Shown here: in pieces, positions 50,393-61,668 of the stretch
Numbering within the stretch: position 1 is the stretch's first letter
How the letters are laid out: each line of letters opens with the position of its first letter
Assembly (NCBI RefSeq): GCF_000002995.4
Contig: NW_025062476.1
Span: 3,777,001-3,841,000, forward strand
Source: Brugia malayi
Lineage: Eukaryota; Nematoda; Chromadorea; Rhabditida; Onchocercidae
DNA length: 64,000 nucleotides
Direction of reading: 5' to 3'
Made by a program: the position numbers and the translations under genes
The notes under the pieces: model-generated
Seen by the model: only the letters and a program-made list of their open reading frames with translations
Told to the model about the DNA's origin: nothing
The model's database searches: none

Positions 50393-53300
50393 CTAAATTG
50401 TAATCATAACGATAAAACCAATAAGTGGAAGATAAGGTTTCATCATTGTTCCAAGAATTGGCATACTAAGCATACGGTCAACAATCCACCAATATACTTT
50501 AAATTGAAAACGACCCCAGCTAAGACGAGTCCTTGACACTTCGATTTTACCATCTTCCATTCGTTTTCTTGCAACATCCACCGCTGTTTGATTACATATC
50601 TGAAAGAATTTCAAAAATGATAATAATGATAAGAAGAATATATGGTTTATTTATGAATGATAAGTAATGATAGGAAGAATATATGGCTTATTTATGAATG
50701 ATAAGTAATAATAAGAAGAATATATGGTTTATTTATGAATGATAAGTAATGATAGGAAGAATATATGGCTTATTTATGAATGATAAGTAATGATAAGAAG
50801 AATATATGGCTTATTTATGAATGATAAGTAATGATAAGTGGAACATAGTTATCAATTTTTTTTAATGTAAACATTACAGATATATATTCGTACAACTTTT
50901 TACAATTTTCTCTCTGTCATCTTTCTTCTTTTTCCTTTCTTCTTTCTTTTATATTTTTCATTGCAATAAAATATTAAGCACGGTATTCAATATAAAATTA
51001 TTTCAAAAAAAAAGATCAATAATTAAATAAAGTAATGATAGCTTCAATTTTAATTGAATTATTCTTTGAAATGAGAAAAAAAATTGTATTTGTAATTTGT
51101 GGAGAAAATAAATAAATAAATTCTTATACCCTATGATTGTCGCTATTCATAAAATAAAATCCAAATTTGGCTAATTGCATTAATTTAGAACCGCCATCAG
51201 TTTCACAGTCCAATTGAAGAATGTATGGTGGATTTTTCTGATTGGTATACATCCATTCCCATGAATTTGCAATTCTAAAATTAATATTAAAATTTTTAAT
51301 ACTTTGATAAAAAAGAATTAAATTTAATTACTGTGTAAATAAATTTACATTCAATTTCAAATGTTAAACATTAAATGTCAAATATTTTGAAAATGTGAAC
51401 AATAATAATAATAATATAACAAGAACAATAAGATAATAGTGACATTTACTTATTTACTCACTAAATAACTAACTTACTTCCTAACAACATAACTTATATT
51501 AACTTTATACTTACTTATGCGGAATATAGCTACATTTTGGTTCCTTCCATGTATGGCACTGATGTATCATAATACCCATATCTGGCGTATACCAATGCGC
51601 TAATTTACGTGCGACAGCTTCGAAGAATTTTACTGTGCTATTATTTGCATGTACGAAGAAATTTGCGCCTGTAAATGATAACGATTAAGACAGGTTGAAA
51701 TATAAAATAGTTTAACTTATCACAGGGTAATAATTCTGTAAATGATAACGATTAAGACAGGTTGAAATATAAAATAATTTAACTTATCACAGGGTAGTAA
51801 TTCTGTAAATGATAACGATTAAGACAGGTTGAAATATAAAATAGTTTAACTTATCACAGGGTAATAATTCTGTAAATGATAACGATTAAGACAGGTTGAA
51901 ATATAAAATAATTTAACTTATCACAGGGTAGTAATTCTGTAAATGATAACGATTAAGACAGGTTGAAATATAAAATAATTAAACTTATCACAGGGTAGTA
52001 ATTCTGTAAATGATAACGATTAAGACAGGTTGAAATATAAAATAATTTAACTTATCATAAGATAAAAAGTTTATATTAGTGCGATTCTTGTTACAATCGA
52101 TTAATGATAATAAAGATTATGTAATGATGATAAAGTGAAAGGTAATAAATAGAAAAATGAAAGAAACAGTGGAAATAAGAAAGAAAATATAAAATGTCAA
52201 CAATCTATTCTTAGACATTTTTTTCACTTTCGTTTCTAAATCATTTATTTAAATTTGAAAAAATACTATTAGAAAAAGAATTTAAATTTCATTTTCAATT
52301 TTAATTATCAATTTTTCACACAAAAAACAAAACTTTATGTTATTGTGGAAATATTTAAAAATTCATAGAAAAAAATTTTTAATTTATGGATATTTTTTGA
52401 TAAAATAAATTTACAATTTACAAAAAGATTTTTTCATCCTAATCGTTTTGCTTATGATTGCACATACATCTATCATTAAAATAAACAAGTTTTAAAAATA
52501 GGTGAGTTAGATTACTGGAAAGAAACAAAAAAAAAAAAATTCCTTTAAACTTTTCTTAATAAATGATCTCGATGGAATGCTGAGTTTTGTTTTAATATCC
52601 TGCTAAATTTTTTTTCTTCACTTTTCTTTTTTAATTTCTCTTCCTCCTTATTTCTTTCTTTTAGTTAAACTTTTGATAAAAATTAATTTCTTGTTTAAAC
52701 TTGATTAAATAAAATTCCGAAGGATAAAAAAATTGAAATATGGAAAAAAGGTTAACAGTAGTGCGAAGAAAATTTAATTAATCAAATAATTCAATGGTTT
52801 TTTTTTTTTTAATGAGTCCAAATTAAAATAAATCTAATGATTTTTCATTTTTTCAAAAATAAAAAGAAAAAAAGCATTTCAAAGTTAATTTATTTAAAAA
52901 AAAAGAAAAGTTATGTCATCAAAAAAAAAAAAAAAAAATCAATATCAAAGATTTTATATCTGTTCGCTTCTTTAATCGTTCCATTAAAACAAAAAAAGAG
53001 AAAAAAAATATTAAATATTTCTTTCTTCACTAAAATCTAATACAATTATAATTCAATCAGTTATTCTTGCAATTTCATTTTGCTAAAATTTAATTTCTTG
53101 ATAACAGTACGATGTCATCCTGAATGTTGTCAAGTTCTGATCGGTATTCCAAACAAACTTTACAATGTTACTTATCGAATTATTTTTGATGTTATTTTTT
53201 ATTTCCATTTTTTTTCTGATTAATTTGAAACAAAAATGAAAAATTATTCGAATACTTTTTTTTTTTTTTTTTTTTTTCAGTAAAACATAATACAATCAAA

Positions 53301-55393
53301 AATTAATATTCCTATGCTTATTATTTAAAATAATATATCACTTCAATTGATGTCACATCTGCTTGTCATTTTCTACCTGTGTTTCGCCTTCTCTTTCTTT
53401 CTCATTTCCAAACATAAATTAAACATAAATTAAATTTTGCAAAATTAAATTGACCTCTTTCCCATTCCAAAACCAATGAACTCTGCACACCTTCACACTT
53501 TTCATACAATTGAAGAATGAATACGAAATTATCTTATCAGTTCTATCTTATCTTTTTATTTCCTCAAAAATCAAAAAAAAAAAAAGAAAGAAAAAAAAAG
53601 AAAAAAGGAGCAATATCAAATTATAAGATCTTATCTAATTAAATCATACAAAATTGAACAAAGTTTAATATTATCAATTGTCAAATAAAAATTTTACTTT
53701 ACTTTGAAAAAGAAAAAACTTAATTAAAATATGAATTAGAAAAGATAAAATTAAAATTAAAATATATGTTAAAAAAAAAAGTGCAAAAATCAATACCATT
53801 AATCCATTCAGCTCGTTGTGAGACATTATTAAAACCAATTTGATCAAAGATTGCATCGTATTCATAATTCTCTTCAAGGCCTAAGTCAAAAATATTTTTA
53901 AGCCAGAATGTATCTTGTTGCATCATCCAAAATGATTTCCCATTTTTAAGTAAACATACAGCCATGTTAGCACGAAGTAAATATAATGTCTGATAGGCAC
54001 CTTCCGCAAAACTGAATGGTTTCTGAAAGTTAAATTCTTTTTTTGATAATAATTTAATTCAATTGATTTTGCTTAATTAAAATCCAAAATTAATTCTATT
54101 GTAAAAACAGTGATAATTTGATCTTACCGATAATTGGTTTAATTGTATAAAACTTTATTTCCAACTTTTTGATTAACTATTATTATTTTTTTTTTAATCG
54201 AAATTTCCCTTTTAAAATTCTTAATAAGAGATAAGTAATTTATATTACACTCAGTTTGTTCTATATATTACACTCAGTTTGTTCTATTTTTTTATTTTTA
54301 TTTTTATTTTTTGTTCAAATTTAACAAAATAAAAAATAAAAAAATATGAATGCCTAAATGTCAATTTTTGTTTTTAGAATATTTCAGCACATTAAATTAC
54401 TTGAAAAAGCTCAACATTTAATAAAAATACAAATTTTAATGAGAAAATAATAAAAATTTTACTCACATATAAACTTGGTGTTGGCCAATATACTTGCCTT
54501 ATATTAGGCCAATATTCATTTAACACATCTTTTGCCACTTCATCCAATGTGATAAAAATTAATCTAAAAATTTTTTTAAAGAACAAAAATTGATAAAAAA
54601 AAAAAAACTTTTTTAAAAAATTCTCATAAAATTTTTAGAATAATTAATATACTACTAATAATATTACTACATGCAATAATTTCTAATAAATTAAATAAAA
54701 TAATTGAATTAATGAATAATTAATTACTAATTAATTAATTACCAGTAATTAAAAAGTTAACCTTTCATGAACACCATTCATATCACGTGTATTGCATAAG
54801 AAATTAAATGTCATATTGAGAGCATGCTGATTGAGCAGGAATATAGCTGGTGGCTTATGAAATTCATGGTCTAATGACCATAATAGTTTTTGAAATGTGC
54901 TAGAAGTGGCAATGACTTCTTCGGATACTGTATCACTGTGCTCTTTGACATAACGTACCGCTGCTGTAGCATTTAATGTTTTTCGAATTGCCAAAATGCC
55001 AATTGTAAACCATAATAAATAAGTACCATAGCAACATAAACGATAGAATATTCCCGAAAATCGTAATAGTATTGAATTTTTTGAATTTTTTAATCGAAAT
55101 CGACTATTATTCGTTTGATTATTATCTGATGATGATATTCTATCATTGATAGTTGTAGAATTTAATGGTAATGATGATGATGATGACGATGACGATGATA
55201 GTGATGAGGATGGTGACGATGATGATGACTGTATTGAATTATTAGTGTTTTTGTTGATTCGTTGACGAATACTGATATCCGAATTTAATTGTTTTGAAGT
55301 GGTCGATCTCTTAGCAACACTTATTGCACTGTCAACAAATTCATCGATGCGAGAATTTCGTGGACAATATTCCAATAATTGTGCTGCATGCAT
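50393..55393 (-). CDS. Type II membrane nucleotide-diphospho-sugar transferase (nematode family)
   Basis: Exons in transcript order: 55393-54762, 54563-54467, 54022-53797, 51668-51515, 51274-51130, 50599-50393 (TAG). All phases agree; about 486 residues. The N-terminus has a Ser-rich run (about 56-74), then a single hydrophobic segment, CYGTYLLWFTIGILAI (about 121-136), giving a signal anchor with the catalytic part in the Golgi lumen. Conserved blocks follow: NGVHERLIFITLDEVAKDVL, the aromatic-rich YWPNIRQVYW, FAEGAYQTLYLLRANM, WMMQQDTFWLKN, ANFFVHANNSTVKFFE, MGIMIHQCHTW and ILQLDCETDGG. These match the large nematode family that I know as the Nucleotid_trans (PF03407-type) domain, with QQDTFW at the place of the metal-binding acidic motif. 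Donor and acceptor sugars are unknown. A second hydrophobic stretch, YLPLIGFIVMITI, ends the protein. The ATG at 55393 is the first in its frame, but that frame is open further upstream, so a spliced leader or upstream exon is possible. Confidence 0.88.
50633..50838. repeat. 41-bp tandem repeat in the last intron of the glycosyltransferase
   Basis: GAAGAATATATGG recurs at 50633, 50674, 50715, 50756 and 50797. Units alternate between ATAAGAAG and ATAGGAAG, and between GGTTT and GGCTT, hinting at duplication of a two-unit block. Confidence 0.92.
51671..52058. repeat. 67-bp tandem repeat abutting exon 4 of the glycosyltransferase
   Basis: Units start at 51671, 51738, 51805, 51872, 51939 and 52006. 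Each begins GTAAATGATAACGATTAAGA and contains ACTTATCACAGGGTA. The first unit starts exactly at the exon's acceptor, so on the coding (minus) strand each unit ends in the same CGTTATCATTTACAG acceptor sequence. Confidence 0.95.
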
Positions 55394-57603
55394 TGAAATG
55401 GCACTTGAGATCGAAAATAAAGAGTAAAAAAAGAAAAAGTAAAAGAATGAAAAAATAAAAGAGCAAACATTTTCTTTTAAAAAAATATTTATTTCTCGCT
55501 GTTAAATTAAAAACAAAAAACAAAAAAAATTAATTAAATTATTGCTAATTAAATATTACACGTTTAAATTTGAAACGTAAAAATTAAACAAATGATATTA
55601 GTTATTGCAATAAAACAACAAAAATCATACAACTGATAATATATCATTGATGAATGATAAATTAGCAACATTTATCGTTGGAATAAAAAATAAATTAATA
55701 TTACGAAAGCAAAAATAAACGCAAATAAAAATTATTAATCATTACGATTTGTGATTAATTAATTTATTTATTTATTGTTTTTTTCATTAAATAACTTTAA
55801 AAAAAAAAAATAAAAAAAGAACGAAAATGGGTACTCCGTTAATAATGTTGTGACAAAAATGTTGACACTGCACAAATGGCAATACTTTTTTTATTGTCAT
55901 ACATCAAAAAAAGTTCACTTTTGATTAATTACAAAAAATTGTTTCCTTTCCATCTTTGTTTTTTCTTTGTTTTTTTAAATTACAAAATGACGCAAATAAT
56001 ACGCAATTAAAAAGGGAACCTATTATTATCACTATATTTATTATTATTGTTATTATCATTATCATTATTATTAGTTATTGTTATCATTAATTATTCTGTA
56101 ATAAATTATTCGAAATAGACAATAGGAGGAAGAAGGAATGAGGGAAATAGTAATTATGAATAATCTGTTAAAATTAAATTGATTAATTAAAGGATAGAAA
56201 ATCTTTTCTATCTAAGATAAATTAGTTTTGTTGAATGATTAAAAGATAAAAAAAAATGTTTTATTATAAGGTAGATAACAATGAAATGGTTTATAATATA
56301 AATTAGGGCAGTTTATTTTAACATTTTTTTTTAACAAATCAGTTCAATTCATAGTTATATATAAAAGCTATGGCGAAAGAGAAAAAGAAAAAAATTCTTT
56401 TTTTTTTTTTTTTTTTTTTTTTTGAGGTAAATTTGGAGATGAAAAAAAAGAAAATTTATCAATGAAATGAAAAAAAAAATAAATTTTTTTTTCTATCAAT
56501 GAAAAAATGAAAATTTGCATAACTTGAAATTTGTGATAAATTTGATAATAAAATTTTTGAGTAAAATTTTTCTTTTTTCCTTTTCTTCTAAATATTTATT
56601 ATCAATTATTAGTATTTTTATAAATTTTGTTAGATGGTATAACAGTAATTTGAGAATTAAATTTTAATTTGCCATTGTGTATCAAAAAGAAATAATCAAA
56701 ACGAAACAAACAATCGTAGTTGAATTTGACTAAAATATTGATTGCGAAAAACTATACGTAATCATTTTCAAGGACTTATAAAATTAACACTTTCATCTAT
56801 AATTTGAATTTGAAACATTTGGTAGCCATTAATATACTGATTATTTCCTTCTAAACTTTAGTTAAATTATTTAAGAAAAGGAATAAAATGGAGAAGTGGG
56901 AAAATGAGACAAATTCTAAAATTTAAATGAATGTGAAATTTAATTTGAAGCTAAATTATTTTATTCATACGACTTTCTCGTGAAATCATTTAAGGATAGC
57001 GACGAAATTTTTGTTAGTTTCTTGTAAAAATGTTTAATGGAAAATAGGGAGAAAAGAAAAAATTGATTTTCTGTTCTATTTTTTTTTTTTTTTTCAAATT
57101 CTTAAACTAAAAGAATAAAATAACTGCAGAGAAACTTTAGCAATTAATTCTTTCCGAGTATATCGTAGGATTACAATTAAATATTTGAAAATCGAGATGT
57201 TTTAAAAATATTTAATCTTAGAAAAGAATTAAAATTTTTTACCTTCTTGATGAAAGTTTTACAACCGAAACTTTTACATTTCAAATAATTTATATGACAA
57301 AATATAGACTAATTGTGTTTTCAAATAAGTAAACTTTGGAATCAATCAATACTTAACTTTAATCTCCTTTAAATTTCATTTAAAAAAACATTTGCTATCA
57401 ATTAGTATTCAATGTCACACTAAAATGCTAAAATTCAGTTACTTTCTTATTTTGTTACTTATTATTAATATTTATTAAGAAATAGAATTAAATCGATAAA
57501 TTAGCTTATTTACGTCTCTTAAAAACGAAACAATGAAATCTCTTAAAAGCGAAACAGTGAAATAATGACGATAAAAAAAATAATAATTGCGGAGATAGGA
57601 TAT

Positions 57604-57619
57604 GATGATGATAATAGTA

Positions 57620-57651
<32 letters not shown>

Positions 57652-57680
57652 GATGATAATGATGACGATGATGACGATAA
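57604..57680. repeat. (AAT)n grading into (GAT/GAC)n
   Basis: A trinucleotide run that shifts from AAT to GAT and GAC units. It is read as Asn/Asp on plus and Ile on minus in the open frames there, which I treat as artefacts of the repeat. Confidence 0.9.
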
Positions 57681-57782
57681 GTGGGAGAAGAAGGAGGAGG
57701 AGGAAAAGGAGATGACCATCGGATGGAATGGACAGTGTCGACAAGGATTTGGTAGTATTATTGACCATCTTTATTTATCTGT

Positions 57783-57861
57783 CGGTTAATTGTATGTCTA
57801 TGTATGTGTGTATGTGATATTTTCGACAATATATATGTGTTTGCATTTGTGTGCATGTGCA

Positions 57862-57892
<31 letters not shown>

Positions 57893-57905
57893 ATGTATGT
57901 CAGTG
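57783..57905. repeat. TG/TATG-rich microsatellite
   Basis: Interrupted (TG)n and (TATG)n runs; the purest parts are at 57862-57878 and 57879-57900. Alternating purine-pyrimidine DNA of this type can form Z-DNA. Confidence 0.9.
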
Positions 57906-59550
57906 ACATTGTATGAAGATTGTGGTGTATCGAAAGGACAAAACTATCAAACATTACTATTACCACTACAATTATTATCACTACTACTACTACATTTAAT
58001 ACTGCTACAACAATTGCTAAAACACTACTAACAATAGTAATTGCTACTAGTGTATGTGTGTATTTATTTACAATGGTACTGCTATTAAATTTAAAAAAAA
58101 AAAAAAAAAAGAAATTAATGGAAGTGGAATATGGGAATTAGGAATTACTGCGCAGTAACATCAGTCAAACATTGTAGCGAGAAAAAAAAAAAAAAAAAGA
58201 AAAAACTGGTTTTGAAGACATTCTAAAGAGAAGGATAAAACCAATAATCATTTTTGAATTAAACGTTTTTTACATTATTCATATATGGTAGGAATAAATT
58301 TGATGATAAAAGTGATTATAGCAATCAATGATCAATAATTAAAAGAAAGAGAAAACAATGAATGATAATCTTTGTAAAATCTGATTTTTTTTTTTTTTTT
58401 TCTTAAAATTAGTAAGAAATAAAAGAGGAAGAAACAAAAAGTTTTTAAAAAGTAAAACCATAAACAAGTTTTAAATAAACAAAATTTCTTTTTAAAGAAA
58501 AAAACTTCTTTCTTCATTTATTAGAATTTTCATGATAACGATGAGAAGTTATCTCACTGACAATTATGTGTTTTCTATTCAAATTTAGCTTTTTTTTTCT
58601 ACATTTTAAATTTAAAAATACTTGAAAAAAACATAAATGAAAAAGTAATAAAAGAAGAGAAAAAGATAGAAAAGAAGAAATTAATTTTGAACAAAATTAC
58701 TATCCATAAATAAATTACTTAAAATAAACAATGCAAGTGTAAATCACTCATTTTACGTGATTATTTACGTTACGTATATGATAATTTTTGAAATGATTAT
58801 AAACTACGAAATGGGAAGTAAATTAGATATTAGATATGAAAATAAATAAAAAAATAGTTGGAAAAATTTTCAGATTTTCATTACCTTATATTTTGCGATT
58901 GTTTATTTGATAAATTTCAATCCTTTCAAATTCCTTTATGACTATATCTCTTTAAAATACATAATGCGAATAAATTCTGCGCCTCTTTTGGATAATCTCA
59001 GAAATCAATGAATGTGATAATGAATTAATTAATTGATTTATGACTGATAGAGTGACCAGCATTTGAAAATAGCTGAAAAAATTCAAGTAACTGAAAATTT
59101 GCACTTTTTCAAAAGTTAAAATTAAGAATAATTGTACCAATTCAATGGATCATTTAATGGACGCAAATTTAATGCAAATTTTATCAGTTATTTCATTGTT
59201 TTTTTTTTTTTTAACGAATATTTTAGAACAAAAAAGAAAAAAAAAATGAAATGTTTAAATTTCAAAATCAATTAATTCATTAATTATGATGTATTTAGAT
59301 GTTGCACAGTTTAAAAATGACATTTCTTTTTGTGTGCAATTTCAACAGGAGTACTGCTACTTTTCTTTTGAAATATCAGACAGTTTCAAATCAATTAATT
59401 AGTGAAATATAATTTAAAATGAAAAGAAAAATGTAGAACAGCTAAACAAGGGCCTTAATATCATTCATTAGAGAGCAATAACATTTATTCATTTCCCTTC
59501 TCCACCTATAAATGATGATAGGACCAGGAATAAATCGTGATCAGAGCACG

Positions 59551-60010
59551 ATTAATTGAAATTAAATCACAACTAATTGAAACTAAATCACAATTAATTG
59601 AAAATAAATCACAACTACTTGAAACTAAATCACAACTACTTGAAACTAAATCAGAACTAATTGAAACTAAATCACATTTAATTGAAACTAAATCACAATT
59701 AATTGAAAATAAATCACAACTAATTGAAACTAAATCACATTTAATTGAAACTAAATCACAATTAATTGAAAATAAATCACAACTAATTGAAACTAAATCA
59801 CAATTAATTGAAACTAAATCACAACTAATTGAAACTAAATCACAATTAATTGAAACTAAATCACAATTAATTGAAAATAAATCACAACTAATTGAAACTA
59901 AATCACATTTAATTGAAACTAAATCACAATTAATTGAAAATAAATCACAACTAATTGAAACTAAATCACAATTAATTGAAACTAAATCACAACTAATTGA
60001 AACTAAATCA
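59551..60010. repeat. 21-bp minisatellite, about 22 copies
   Basis: Units are variants of ACTAATTGAAACTAAATCAC with a few switch positions (AAC or AAT; GAAACT or GAAAAT; CAAC, CAAT, CATT). As 21 is a multiple of three, both strands are fully open. Plus reads as the heptad LIETKSQ; minus reads as DLVSINC. No signal peptide, conserved ends or splice context support a gene on either strand. Confidence 0.93.
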
Positions 60011-61428
60011 AGGTTATTCGAATAACATTCATACACCCATCCATCCATCCATCCATTCAAACAATTCATTCATCCATCTATCCAAATATATGATATGATT
60101 TAAAAGAATTTATATAATAATATTACGAATTACTAGATGATGAAGTGACATTGTCAAAATTAAAGAAGAGAGAAATATGGCCTATTTAGCTCTTTCTTCC
60201 TTTTTTTTTTCTTTTTCTCTTTCCCAACCAAACAAATGCTTTATAATTCAAATCAAATAAATACTGTTAGTCTCATTTTTTCTAGGTTGGGAAACTTTTT
60301 TTATTCTCTCTCTCTCTCCCTCTCTTTTTATAAATGCGAAACTTTGAAATAATTAACTAGCATATTGTAAAATTTATGATTATAATCGCAAATATATATT
60401 GTTGGTAATAATTTGTAGTTTTATTTATTTACCTTTCCACTTATTTATTGATATATTTGAAACTATTTTCATTCGCTTATTATTTACATATTTATCTCAA
60501 TTTCTATATCACAATAAATTTTTCAGCTCCACTCCTCTTCAAGTACTTTTATATGCTCTATTTTATCATTTAAATATATCACTGTCATCACATGTATGTT
60601 TGTATATTAATTTTATATAGTAAATGCATTAAAATATAACGGAAATTAAAATTACAAAGTTTTATCTTTAATTTACAAAAAAGAAAACAATAAAACAAGT
60701 GATGTAAATAGTTGCTGTTATCTTAAACACATAATAAGAAAAACTGAAGTATATTTCAAACATTTCAATTATAATAATAACATATGATCCATTAGCTGTG
60801 TAAAATTAATAAATTATCAAATAATTACTCGAATTTTTGTATTTATTGCTGGAACTGGTTGCATTCAACCCATAGTATCTGTATGCTTCATTGGCTAATG
60901 TCTTGTTACACTTTGCAGAACAATTAACTGAATTGTAGAATAGTTCGCTTTTTTTCTTTTAATGGTAGGAGGAACAAATTACAAAAATCAACTGCAAAGT
61001 TATTTTACAGTTTTTCGAAGTTTTTCTGTATGAAAATTTCTTGTCTACTTATCTATGAGTATTTCTTAAAATTTGTGCTTCGCTATTTCTTGAACTTTTG
61101 ACAACCATCTCAACTGAAACTTGCATACTGTCAAATTTAGAATTTTGAACTAAATAAAAATGACTGTTTAATTTCAAAGCAATACGTCCTGGAATATTTT
61201 AATCAATCTTAATTTTACTTTTTTTTTTTTTTTATTCAGATAGTAATCAAACTAAATTTTTATTTCAAACTGAAAAAGATCACCTCGGCAAACTTTCAAA
61301 AACTAAAAGTTTCAGTTCGGTAGCGCAATAATAGACACCCACTTTAGCCCAGCAAACCCTCACTACTGCCCACCCAATCCAGCAAGCAAACTACCCACCA
61401 CCACGGGTAACCATTTACCAATCATCTT

Positions 61429-61431
61429 CAG
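61429..61431 (+). promoter_or_regulatory. Candidate SL trans-splice acceptor of the pir-1 transcript
   Basis: CAATCATCTTCAG ends at 61431, 31 bases before the first ATG at 61463. The tract is typical of nematode 3' splice sites. A cis-spliced non-coding exon cannot be ruled out. Confidence 0.4.
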
Positions 61432-61462
61432 AGCAGGTACGGACGGAACATTATGTTATAAA

Positions 61463-61668
61463 ATGTCTGAAACGAACCAGGTTGATATAGACATTGTGAA
61501 ATTATTCCATCCCGATTGGTTTATGGTAATGTTTCACTTTTTTTTTTGTTGTTGTTGTGGATATCTTTGTAGATATTATATTTTTGGAGAATCAAAGATT
61601 AAGTCAAACTTTTGCAGGAACTGTGCCAAAAATTACACTTACCTAATTATCTGAAAAAACAAATATGA
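61463..61668 (+). CDS. Small upstream protein or uORF overlapping the pir-1 start
   Basis: Exon 61463-61525 (21 codons) ends at a GTAATG donor. A 92-base intron ends in CTTTTGCAG. Exon two starts at 61618 and reads 16 more codons to TGA at 61666-61668. The 37-residue product begins MSETNQVDIDIVKLFHPDW, continues FMELCQKLHLPNYLKK and ends QI. Its composition (KLFHPDWF, LPNYLKK) looks like real coding sequence and not AT-rich noise. The TGA shares two bases with the ATG of the PIR-1 frame. It may be a small protein on a bicistronic mRNA, or a regulatory uORF. I do not recognise a family. Confidence 0.5.

Larger units (their letters stand above)
55394..61428. other. Divergent intergenic region with microsatellites
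   Basis: This lies upstream of both the glycosyltransferase (minus) and the pir-1 locus (plus). It is AT-rich and holds tri- and dinucleotide tracts (57604-58030), a 14-base palindrome TTACTGCGCAGTAA at 58145-58158, the 21-bp minisatellite at 59551 and a CT tract at 60302-60328. The last 120 bases turn unusually C-rich (CCCAGCAAACCC and similar). No gene was recognised. Confidence 0.5.

Noticed and set aside
57475..57789. Ile-rich (minus) and Asn/Asp-rich (plus) frames
   Set aside because: They are translations of the AAT/GAT microsatellite.
59506..60069. 187-codon minus-strand frame over the 21-bp array
   Set aside because: Open only because the unit is a multiple of three; the termini are unrelated flanking sequence.
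61463..61654. 63-codon unspliced reading of the frame upstream of pir-1
   Set aside because: After codon 21 it reads through an intron (GTAATG to TTTGCAG) into Phe/Cys-rich noise; the spliced 37-codon version is more credible.
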